DNA from: Mytilisepta virgata
Taxonomy: Eukaryota > Mollusca > Bivalvia > Mytilida > Mytilidae
NCBI GenBank assembly: GCA_028015205.1
Contig: CM051514.1
Coordinates: forward strand, 42,486,150 to 42,550,149
Length of the DNA: 64,000 nt
Direction of reading: 5' to 3'
Part shown: positions 12,690 to 23,137 of the stretch, in pieces
How the letters are laid out: each line of letters opens with the position of its first letter
How positions within the stretch are numbered: position 1 is the first letter of the stretch
Notes under the pieces: generated by a model
Told to the model about the DNA's origin: nothing
Seen by the model: the letters and a program-made list of their open reading frames with translations, nothing else
The model's database searches: none
Program-made: the position numbers and the translations under genes

Positions 12690-14187
12690 TCTTAAGCCAT
12701 CTTACTGCAAGTTTCCTGATGAAGGAAAGAAATAGACGAGATGTTACCATTCTTTTGAATATATCAACTGTTTACCATATACATGAAACAGTTTTTTAAA
12801 CAGCATATTTCAAAATTATCCTACGGATACATTGTACCTGGTACCAAACTCCAAACAGCGAATAACAATAGGTAAGCCTCTTTTATAATTATGGAGACCA
12901 GCACTAAGTGTTAAGTCTTTTTTTTTTCTGTTTGATTGCTTGAGAATTTAGTCGGAGATAGATGTTAATGAAATTTTGAGTTTTTGTGACCCATTCGATT
13001 ATGACGTCAAATATCCATTCATTGCATCCTCTATTTGACACCGAGTTCTTATGTGGTCACTGAGTTTCTATTGTATTACGACAATGAAAGAGAATGTCAC
13101 ACCTCCAACGAGGTGTCATAGTGATTGCTGATCTTAACAAAGACCGGTTGCTACATGTTTTAAGGTCTCTGTTATTTTGGCTTTTTATGCATTTGTTAAT
13201 ATATTTTGAGTGTATTTACAACAATTGGAGCACACTGTCTGATATCTAATAATTAACCTATGACCTTCTTTGTAATATTAATGATATATTTGATAGTGGT
13301 CCTCTGATCATTTTGTGCACTTTTTTGTTTTTAATAAACTGATGTAAACCCTCGAACAAATGTAAAATTGTTATTTAACAGTTTATGAGGAGATTCTTTA
13401 AGAAAAGATATGTAAATGTATCATTGTCACGCTGTATATTGATTTTGAATGTGTTTTCACAGCTATCATATATACTAAACCAGTGTCTTCATTGTAGACC
13501 ATTATGTATGACATTACGAACTTGCATGTTGAAAAGATCATATATCACGCCATGCACAATGAAAAGATTTTTCGGGAAAGAAAATGAAACGAGTTATCTT
13601 TACTTGAGAAATACGGCTGGCGAAATAATTATATCATCTAGTAACCCTCGGGTTTTTCAGTTTTACACTTTACTGTTTTATCTTTGTTTTCTTAGGACCC
13701 GAATAGCCTCTTTGCGTTGCTGATGTATTTAAAGTTATTAACAGGAGATTTTGCAATATAAATACGAGGCAAAATTTCCTATGTAATTTTATTGATTTAA
13801 GGGATGCATGAAATATACAAAATAAAATAGTTGTTTATTAGTCGAAAAATTAATTTACATTGAGCTCTAGCCGTTAAATGTGTTTATATAAAATAGATAT
13901 GTTAAGGATTTCCCTATCTAACTTTTTCTGGACTTTTTGTACAAACACAGATAGACCAAAATGGTCTACAATGTTACGAAAATAAACAATACCTACATAC
14001 ATGTACTGTGTACGTGTTATGGCCATGGACGTTTCCAATCTGAGCTGTTGGATCGGTTTACAAATTTCTCGAGCAATTATTTACACATGGATGGTTGAAC
14101 TCGTAACGCACCACACCATACTCCCACTCCTATTTTTGGTAGAAGGCTGTGTTACTCCCCGAGATGCATCCTCACACCTAGTAATAT
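12690..14187. other. Unassigned sequence
   Basis: An open frame at 13385-13723 has no recognisable motif and base composition like its surroundings, so I do not call it a gene. The segment may include decayed DIRS sequence at its left end. Confidence 0.3.
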
Positions 14188-14737
14188 AGGCTTTTTACTT
14201 GACGTTTATCATTAAGTCAAGAGTAAACTTCACTTAATTAAAACACAAAATAGGAGTTGAAGCTATATGTTTAGCATTGATTAGCAGTTGACCATTGAAA
14301 GATGCTTATCTTAACAAAGTATGTTTCAAATTTTTACAATATATATTGAGTTCATCTAAGTCGACACGTTTTTTAATTTACCCGAAAATTGCTAATTTTG
14401 TGATTTTTCGTGCATATTTGATTTTTTTATGGACAAGGCGACTTAACTCCAGAACATTATCTGACTTTTATAAGGTAACAGTAGAGGAGCCTAAGGAAAA
14501 TGTCACTAGACAAGTCTAGTGAGTCTTGTACCAGTCTTTTTAGCAACTTTTAAATTCTGATCACAGATACAAAAAACTTGGCAATATTTTGTAACCATTT
14601 TTAACCATTTTAGTAACGATGTGTTTAGTTTTTTTAGAATAATTTTTAATATTTACACTGGAAACAATAAGAAAAATGTTTTCATGTACTTATTAATACA
14701 GTTTCATTTTTTTAAATAGAAAGGCTAAGTAATATGA
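14188..14737 (+). repeat. Dispersed repeat, ~550 bp, inverted copy at 51368-51905
   Basis: Long stretches match the reverse complement of 51368-51905, for example TTAGCATTGATTAGCAGTTG, ATTGCTAATTTTGTGATTTT and AAGAAAAATGTTTTCATGTA. The two copies are about 37 kb apart and visibly diverged. No known family is recognised. Confidence 0.8.
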
Positions 14738-15557
14738 CTGTAGGTAACTTTGTATGTTAAAACTGATTTTTGACATAAAATTTAAAAGCCAGTCAACCGT
14801 GTAATATCGGTCATGTGACCTCCATTTTATGTCACATGGTCAGTCTCTTCAACCTGCACCTGCACACAGAAAAATATGACTGTGTCAACTAGTAACCGAA
14901 AACTGGCTTTGGACGCGTACGCGGACGTGGACGCCGGGTACTCCATTAGTCCCCCTTAACTTCGTTGAAGCGAACTAAAAAGTAAAGAGAATTACTATGC
15001 TATCATTAATTACTGCTAAAACGTTGCATTTTAAGGAACATTTTTTGTTTTCAACAAGAAATTTCTGTAATTGCGGCAATATGCTGTCGCAAATGGCTGA
15101 TTTTAAAGAAATTAATGAAAACATCAAATACTACTCATTTTTGGAACTTTGAATTAAGATTTTGATATGAGCAACAGCCTTACCCACAAAGACAGTTCAC
15201 TGCAATGTGCCTTTATGTAATACAAACATTATATAAAAAGGATTTTTCGGCGAGGCTGTTGCTCATAGTTGTTTTGACTTTGAAAACACTCAATTTTCTT
15301 CAAATTATTGATTTAGCAGGCGTTTATGACGTCGCTATTGCATCGTGGAAAGGAGTTTTTAACGAATATTAATTGATTATTAAAGTTACATCATAAAACA
15401 ATAAAAATAATACAAATTTGATTATGAAATCCTAATTTTATAATTTTTCATGTCAGATCTCCTTTGTCAGTAAAAAAAAAGCATGACGCCGCTTTTTTTA
15501 AAAGAAAACGAAATCATGTCTTGTGTACATTGCACATTTAAAAGATGTACCATGAAG
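14738..15557. other. Unassigned sequence with a hairpin
   Basis: No gene is supported. A perfect 14-bp inverted repeat ATGAGCAACAGCCT lies at 15167-15180 and 15253-15266, enclosing 72 bases. Confidence 0.4.
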
Positions 15558-17138
15558 TTATAATTTAATACATGGGTCATTTTCAAAAAATGTGCATTTT
15601 TAACATTGCAAAATTGAGAAAAACAATTTGCTTGAATCATCATATTTATTAAACTTGCAAAATATATGATACTTCTTGAACAAAATACTGAAATATGCAA
15701 TCTTAATGACATAACATAAAAATATTATTGACACATTTTCGACTGATGGTGCAAAATTTTGTCTATCCTGTTACCACATTTGTGAGAATTTTTTTACTAT
15801 CAACAGGAAAAATGTGCAAAACATATTGATCATTTCTCAATGGTACGTTAGTGGTGCTTCAGGAAACAATAATAGAATATTTAATTTCTTTGCATTAACG
15901 GGATAAAAATATCACTTAATTTTGTGTCCTGAAAAAACTATCTAAAAATAGATTTTCAAATGCTGCAAAAATTGCTACAATCAATGCAGAACCAACTGAA
16001 GCACTTCCTTATATTCGGCTTATATTGGACTTTTGAATCAATCCATCACTTAGTTCTTTGATTACATATAATTTTAGTAAAACACTATTTTCTATAGTAA
16101 CAGGAACGGACATCGAAGGTTTACATATACATATTTGTCTATCCTGTTACCAGGTTGGGGTAACAGGACAGACAGTAACAGGATAGACAAAATTATATGT
16201 TTATTGATTCTATTGCAAAACAACAACTCCCCTTGCATAGTTGTTTGTTTTTTCTTAAAGATATGCGGACTATCAAATGTTTCATTTCATTTTCAAATTT
16301 TTCATAATGTCTACAGATACATAGTTGTTTATTCTTATACTTAATCTGTCTATCTGTTACTTTATTCAAGGTAACAGGATAGACAGTAACAGGATGGACA
16401 AAATTATATGTTTATTGATTATATTTCGAAATAACAGCTCCCCTTAGATCGGTGTATGGTTTTTTCAGTTAGCGTTCTTTGTTTTCAAACAGTAAGTGAC
16501 CCTTTTGAGAACGTATAGGTGTAGTAATGTATAAATTTGTTGGTAACATGATAGACATTTTAAAAGGGTACGCTATCAGTTTGACTTACTTTTCTGGTTA
16601 TAACTTCGATTCTGTTTCTTCTAACGTTCTATTGTTTTGGTTGTAATTTGGAAAATATTTGTACTTTTGATTTCATCATAGAAGATATTCGTATTTGCAA
16701 GCAAAAATTATTGCTCTGCAAATTTAGCACCGGTAACAGAACAGACATGCATTTCATGGACGCCAGCATAATTTACTTTTTTATGAGCAGATATATATAT
16801 ATCTTCAAGGCTTTACTTTCTTGTTAAAATTCAATTATATGCTATTCAAAAAAATAATTTTGCCGATTTGAAGACATACAAAAAATCATTGAAAAATAAT
16901 GTGCAAACATGGTTCTCTCAGTCCGGACACTCGCAAATTGCTCAATATTGAGCTTCAAAATCAATTTATTTTGGATTGCAAGGATAAAATCGTTCTCATT
17001 CTAGATGTGCCGATTTGAAAAAATTGCGAACTTTTGTTTAAGCACAAAAAAATAATGCCATTGTGTCTTAATATTTTTTTAACATAGGTGGACAGGAAAA
17101 TTGACTTTTTTTGAAAATGACCCACATATTAATTGTAA
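15558..17138. repeat. Candidate element bounded by inverted repeats and filled with GTAACAGGAYAGAC motifs
   Basis: Imperfect inverted ends ATGGGTCATTTTCAAAAAA (15561-15590) and its complement (17107-17135) enclose about 1.6 kb. Inside, the word GTAACAGGATAGAC and variants recur in both orientations, near 15760, 16098, 16136, 16160, 16173, 16347, 16372, 16384, 16540 and 16733. Two tandem copies of a ~210-bp segment begin at about 16134 and 16345 and share AAAATTATATGTTTATTGAT. No protein is encoded. Family unknown. Confidence 0.55.
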
Positions 17139-17791
17139 AACAAATAATAACTTACCCAGATTTTAAGAATAACGTAAGATATTTTTTGCAGACAGATTAA
17201 AGTTCATCTATGTTTAATTTGCATGTATGCAAGTTAGATGATCATTATATTTAGGAAATATTTATTTGATATATTCTTTTCAACCCGCATTAATTGTTTA
17301 ATTTACCTTAGTAAAAGAGAAAAAATAGAAACTGTGGGGGGATTATTAATATCAACATTTAAACTATTTGACATCAATGAAAGTTTGTTCCAACAAGTTC
17401 GAAATATGCTTTTATTCGATTTCACACGCCCTAATAATTGTCTCAATCAATAAAATATCATACACGTTACACGATTCACACGTTACACGCACACGATCCG
17501 CAAGTCACCGGTACACGTTTCGCACGTTACAAGATTTTTTGGGAGTGATTTACAGGTTCAACCAAGTGTATCAATGCAAAATATATATCTCTAAACAAAA
17601 AACCAGAAATAACCCTGGGCTAACTGTGTTCCAGCCCATTTCCTGCAGTCAACCTTATAAAAGGTAAACAACACCAGTCATGATTTTCAGTTCTACAAAC
17701 CTTTTCTTGCCGGGTTTTATCCCTCGGCCCATATCGGACCTCGGGTAAGCCCTTGGACCGATGTGATACTGTCCAAATATTGTAATGCAAT
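17139..17791. other. Unassigned sequence with a cluster of CACGTTACACG words
   Basis: Positions 17460-17535 carry several near copies of CACGTTACACGATTCA in a short degenerate tandem cluster. No gene is supported. Confidence 0.4.
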
Positions 17792-17793
17792 TA

Positions 17794-18390
17794 TTGTAAC
17801 ATAAAATTCCGTGTACAATACGTTCAGTTAAATTATAAACTATTCTTGTTTTTTTTATGAAAGTATTATTTGAACTTTTAAACTTTACTATATTTGATAT
17901 AATATTTGAACTTTTAACCTTTACTATATTCGATATAATTGCTCTTATCCGTTGACATCCTTTTGAATACACACAGTGCCCCAGGTCGAACATGCACAAG
18001 CTACTTAAACTATATATTTCAAAGAATGACCGCTGTTAAACTAATATTGACTAAATCTAATAATATTAATTCTACGTGCGTCATTCTGTCCCGTGATGTA
18101 AAAATTGTTTGGCCTGACCTAAATTCTACAGTATAAATAGGAAAGAAATCCTAGCTTTCTAAGCTTGGGTATTTTACTGTTATAGATGTTCCAGTAGTTT
18201 TTATTGGTGCTAGCTGATCCCGGCCTGCCTCTACCAAAATAATGCCATTATCAGGCTTGCCTTTACCAGGCATAGCAAAACCCAGTTTCACTACATTCAG
18301 CGATAGTTCCTCTCCTATTTTTTTTTTTTTTTTAATAAGAATAGTTTATGATTCAACTGAACGTATTGTACACGGAATTTTATGTTACAA
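17794..18390. mobile_element. Short DNA transposon with ~57-bp terminal inverted repeats
   Basis: The left arm (17794-17850) and right arm (18334-18390) are inverted copies starting TTGTAACATAAAATTCCGTG with only a few mismatches. Both are flanked by TA, which fits a Tc1/mariner-type target duplication. The ~480-bp interior holds a short tandem duplication (ATTTGAACTTTTAAMCTTTA twice at about 17870-17935) and no transposase, so it is non-autonomous. Confidence 0.7.
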
Positions 18391-18761
18391 TACATCTATT
18401 GTTCTCGTACTTAGTCCTTAATAATCATAATTATAAAATCTTCCTTTATTAGCCTCAATGGTACGTCAATACATTCTGTAACCAAATGGACACAACCAAA
18501 TCATGGTAATTATTAAGATAACAGGATGATAGAACTTATTCTAATACAACTTTTGTTACAATTCTTACCTAAAGCATAAAAACCTTAAACACACAAGTCT
18601 TGCGACCCAATTGAATGTCATCGGAGGCATTAACTTTTACATTTGCATTGTATATATTTCAAAGTGAATACCAAAAGCATCAATACATGACTTTGGAATA
18701 ATTACTATAAAAATAAATATATATTAGAAAACAAGAGCAAAAAATTCTCAGTGGTTTCTGT
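18391..18761. other. Unassigned AT-rich sequence
   Basis: I see no gene or repeat here. Confidence 0.3.
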
Positions 18762-18773
18762 TAAGTCAAAGTG

Positions 18774-19021
18774 TTTGTTTAGTTGGGGTTTAACGCCGTT
18801 TTCAGCACATTTTGGCCATTTCGCGGCGGCCAGTTTTTATTCGTGGAGGAAGCCGGAGTACCCGGAGAGAACCACCGACCTTCGGTAGGAAAATTGGCAA
18901 TCCTTGTCAATTAAGATCGGAGTCGAACACACCCCGCCACAGGTGAGATTCGAACTCACAACCCCAGCGTTGACAGGCCAGTGATCAGTAGCTCCCTAGA
19001 CCACTCGGCTACCGAGGCCCC
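18774..19021 (-). mobile_element. tRNA-derived SINE (second family) with 12-bp target duplication
   Basis: On the minus strand it starts GGGGCCTCGGTAGCCGAGTG, a tRNA Ser/Leu-like head, with a B-box region GGTTGTGAGTTCGAATCTC. A central core follows, CTCTCCGGGTACTCCGGCTT, and the end is GGCGTTAAACCCCAACTAAA. Perfect flanking repeats TAAGTCAAAGTG lie at 18762-18773 and 19022-19033. An internally deleted relative lies at 38463-38589. Confidence 0.9.
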
Positions 19022-19033
19022 TAAGTCAAAGTG

Positions 19034-19583
19034 AGATCATGGTCAGATGACATAATAAAACTAATATTGATCCCACAAATAAAATAGCTTTGACCTATCG
19101 GGTATGAATAAGTGAGCCAATCGCTACATATTGACAATATGTGAGATAATGCAGCATGAAAATGAAAATGAGGTCAGGGACATGGGACATCTATTGGATG
19201 GAAAAACACTCATCTAAAGAAATGTACATATTATATATAACTGATCTCATGTATAGTTACTGAGAAACACACTATCATTTTAATATGTATATTGATTTTG
19301 CCTCGCCCTTACGCAAATGAATGAAAATGAAAGAGAAAAATCCTGTTGTTATTGACTGCAGTGGGTAAAAGGTCGACAAGGTCACTTACTAAGAGAAGAA
19401 AATTTGTTTCAGGATGATAACTATCAAAAGATGACACTGATTTAGTTCTGTGATTTATAGCGTAAATTTTAAAACTGTAAACCCATCCATCTCAAATTTA
19501 AATGTAAACACATCTTTTTGTTAACCAGTTAAATTCATTTTTGCAGGGTATTGCTCCTGGCCGCGGATCATTACTGTCCAGTT

Positions 19584-19638
<55 letters not shown>

Positions 19639-20660
19639 TTCTTGTTTTAAAAATAAATTGAGTTATTTTTCTTTATAGATAGGGTAAATATGCAACTCAG
19701 ATATTTTTTTATTGTTAATGTGGTGTTTTATCTTTAAATTATTTTATTTTCTGTCCTTACATCATATTGTAGATTTAATATACTATTGATAAAAGGAAGA
19801 CATCAATGTATCAGACATAATATGTAATAATAGATAATATTTCATTTGCTTGATCATAAATAAAAAAATTCTTGTTGTGTTGAATTGATCATTTTATATA
19901 AATATGATTCAAACTACACTCACTTGATGTTGGGAAGACTTATCACGGCAGGTAAGAAGTCTTTTTTATTATTTTTATTTAATGAAACCGAATGCATTTT
20001 AGAATACCATACAATAAAATCAGTTCTCGTAAACGGTTCAGAAATATTGGGATATATCTCTGTCAATGCAGCATGTCGACAAGGAAAAGTTGATCAAGTG
20101 TGACATTGTATGACTGTAAAAAATACCCTTATCACGATTTTCAAGTAACCCTCCATTAAGTACGCATAAACTTTATAGGAACAATTTCCCAATTTCAGTC
20201 TCTGAAAAACAAATAATTTATTGAATACAGTGTAAGGGATTGGAGATATCAGTTACTTCGCTTGGGATACTTCGTAACAGTTCACTCCTATAGTTATTAC
20301 TCGTTCTAATTTATTTTTGAATAGTAAACTCAAATTTAAGCGGGAAGACAATTTATTAAATAATTCTGTTTTCAAACAAGGTAACTTATTTCTAACTTCA
20401 GAGTCATTGACCATTCCACTGGACGTTATAAAAATATCCTAGGATCACAGATTATGCTTATTGTGATGAATATCAATTCTTCTTAAGTTTTACTTAAAAA
20501 ACGAGTTCTTTTCAGAAAAATTGTAAAATATACCCTATGTTTGAACAATCAGTAAAAATTATACTAAATCCAAATATTGAACTTTTTTTTGAAGTAGGAG
20601 ATTTTATAACTGCGAAATCGGGGTCAGTATTGTATGGCACGCCGTTGTTATATTAATTCA
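19034..20660. other. Unassigned sequence with a 53-bp poly-T tract
   Basis: An unbroken T run occupies 19585-19637; its length is likely polymorphic or affected by sequencing error. Elsewhere no gene is supported. The open frame at 19885-20103 shows no motif. Confidence 0.4.
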
Positions 20661-20664
20661 ATTT

Positions 20665-21238
20665 CGAGATATCTTATTTAGTTAAATAAGATATCTTATA
20701 AATTAATAGAGATATCTTATAAATTAATAGAGATATCTTATAAACAAATAGAGATATCTTATTAACTTATGGAGATATCTTATTAACTTATAGAGATATC
20801 TTATTTAACTGGTTATAAAGATATCTTATTAAATATATAAGATATCTCTATAAGTTAATAAGATATCTCTATTAGTTTTTAAGATATCTTATAAACTTTA
20901 TAAGATATCTAATAAAGTATGTGTTTAAAAGATATCTTTATAAAGAAGTAAGATATCTTATTAACTAATAGAGATATCTTATAAATTAATAGAGATATCT
21001 TATAAATTAATAGAGATATCTTATAAACAAATAGAGATACCTTATAAACTTATAGTGATATCTTATTAACTAATAGAGATATCTTATTAACTAATAGAGA
21101 TATCTTATTTACTTTCAAATTAAATAAGATATCTTATAAAAATTAAAGATATCTTAATACTTTATAAGATATCTCTATAAGTTTATAAGATATCTCTATT
21201 AGTTTATAAGATATCTCTATAAGTTTATAAGATATCTC
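20665..21238. repeat. Palindromic GATATC satellite-like array
   Basis: About 26 copies of the self-complementary word AGATATCT or a close form lie roughly 20-24 bp apart, separated by AT-rich spacers such as TATAAATTAATAG. Unit orientation switches several times (GATATCTTAT against ATAAGATATC), so both short hairpins and a large foldback are possible. Spacers are themselves repeated, so this is not a CRISPR-like array. The array ends abruptly at the GC-richer sequence from 21239. Confidence 0.9.
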
Positions 21239-21977
21239 ATGGGTTTCTGTGGGGTAACCGGAAGTCCCAGCGTAGGAAAATATCTAATCATAGAATTTGT
21301 CGACGAAATAAAAATGGCGGCCATTTTTCATTTTTTTAGGAGGACGGTTTTTTGTGCAATATCTCGTCTCATTTTGTGTATTGTTGAACAGATTGTCATC
21401 TGAATTGTTCAACATTCAATGGCTCGTAGATATGATACTGTAAATATTGATCTTTTGTCGAAAAAGGTAATGAAAATAACGTTTTTCTTGTCGATTTTCG
21501 GTGTAAGAAATGTGTTGGATTGTTTTCAATGGAAAAATCGAATCGACAAAGTTTCGCGACTCTCATTGTGCATAGTTTCAAATTGATTCTAAGATGTTCA
21601 TCTTTAAAACTAGCCTACTTTGAGGAAAATCCGTGAAACAACATTTTTTGGTACCAAATTTAAAGTTTCGTAATTTTTGTACCAAATTTAAAGTTCGTAA
21701 TTTTTTTCACGAAATTCCGGATAATGCACCGTCACTGACATTAGTTTCCTTCCGTTTCAAACTGACTTATCTCCCTTGTTTACAAAATCGCCTTTCACCT
21801 TCTGTCGTGATGTGCACTCCAAATGAACACCGAAGAGCAACAAAAACAACACAATACGTCTCGTAGGCATTGACCTTCGAAGTTAGTTGACATGGAACAA
21901 GGTGGAATGAAATGTAAGGACTTCGACGAATAAAGCTTCCTGGGTTGCTTTGATGCCATTCACAAATGACATGCTGT
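21239..21977. other. Unassigned sequence, probable repeat remnant
   Basis: Includes a local duplication of ACCAAATTTAAAGTTTCGTA near 21652-21700. The reverse strand has an open stretch around 21700-21866 that looks repeat-derived. No gene is supported. Confidence 0.35.
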
Positions 21978-21986
21978 TTGATTATG

Positions 21987-23128
21987 GGTTCTGGTCAAAT
22001 CGGCACCTATTAATAGCTGAGACTACTATAACGTCTCAGTTAATAGTCAGTTCGGCATTTACTTGGTCAATTCGGCATCCAATAATATTAGAAATAATAT
22101 ATGTTATTAAGCAGTTAGAATACATAAGTTAATTGTTTGAAGTTTTCTCAACCTTCTAGAACGATGTAATAAATAAGTTTTCTTTTCAATTAATTAATAA
22201 CTTTTATCAATTAAATAATTAACTTGTTTGTTGTTTTAACTCTATACAGGTAGTAATTGATGTTTTTTTCTTCAAAAACTTAAATCAAAAACAAGGAAGC
22301 CATTACCCAAGCTGTTGTTTAATCATGAGAAAATTAGAAGCAATAAAAGGGAAAACTATGAGTCCCTTTCATCATGTGTACCATACATGGATCGATAGCA
22401 GCATACTCCAGACCCACCATTGGAGTGTATTTATGTCAGCCATTAAGATAAACAACGATGTAGAGGGATGGCACAACCGGTTCAACAGCAATGTAGCTAC
22501 CAGAGGACCTGTCCACTTCTACCAGATGGTAACCCAACTGTTTGCAGAGGCCGGTGACATCCCACTTCAGCTGAAAATGGTAAGTGAGGGTAAACTACAG
22601 CGTTACCAACGGAAGAAGAGTCGACAAGTCCAAGGCAAGGTGTTCAGTCTATGGTACGACTACAGTGAGCGTGCAACTTCAGCCAGCCACCTTCTACGCG
22701 AATATGCTGGCATTTATGGTCCACCGGCAAAGTGACAATCTTAATTAGTGCTTCTTATTTAATGAATACATGAATACTTTGTTTAATATAATGCTTTATA
22801 TATATATATATATATGCAATAAAAATATCTGATACTTATAGTTTCTTCTTATTGAAAACAGTTTAGTTATCTTTCCAATAAAGAGGTTCTGAACCATTAA
22901 AAACGGAAAAAAACAGACAGATACCCCAAAAAATGTTAATAAGTCAATATTTCTGGACAACACCTTCTTTATTTTAATCTTTTTGCTTAAAATACTGAAA
23001 ACAAAAAATATATATTCAACATATTTATCATGGGTGCCGAAATGACTACATTGGGTGCCGATTTAACCAGGTGCCGATTTGACTAGGTGCCTTTTTGACT
23101 ATACCGGGTGCCGATTTGACTAGAATTC
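21987..23128 (+). mobile_element. Deleted MULE-type DNA transposon with 8-9 bp target duplication
   Basis: The left end GGTTCTGGTCAAATCGGCAC and the complement of the right end (GAATTCTAGTCAAATCGGCA) form terminal inverted repeats of about 22 bp. The duplication TTGATTATG is present on both sides (21978-21986 and 23129-23137), the size expected for Mutator-like elements. Extra copies of GGTGCCGATTTGACTA lie just inside the right end (23036-23122), and one inverted relative lies inside the left end. Only the 3' part of a transposase remains (22325-22735), so it is a deletion derivative. Confidence 0.8.
22325..22735 (+). pseudogene. MULE-type transposase, C-terminal fragment
   Basis: A 136-codon open stretch with TWIDSSILQTHHWSVF, then KINNDVEGWHNRFN, LQLKMVSEGKLQRYQRKKSR and LWYDYSERATSASHLLREYA. 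The NNDVEGWH block and the following basic stretch are characteristic of the C-terminal part of MULE-domain transposases common in invertebrate genomes. The catalytic DDE core and any zinc finger upstream are missing, so it cannot act alone. Confidence 0.75.
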
Positions 23129-23137
23129 TTGATTATG

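Noticed and set aside
13385..13723. 112-codon open frame
   Set aside because: No motif or supporting splice sites; composition like the surrounding non-coding DNA.
18930..19021. tRNA Ser/Leu gene on the minus strand
   Set aside because: It is the head of a SINE with a TAAGTCAAAGTG duplication and a non-tRNA core.
19585..19637. Poly-T tract as a retroposon polyA tail
   Set aside because: No target duplication or adjacent retroposon body could be identified.
22325..22735. Host gene of 136 codons
   Set aside because: It matches the C-terminal region of MULE transposases and lies within inverted ends and a target duplication.
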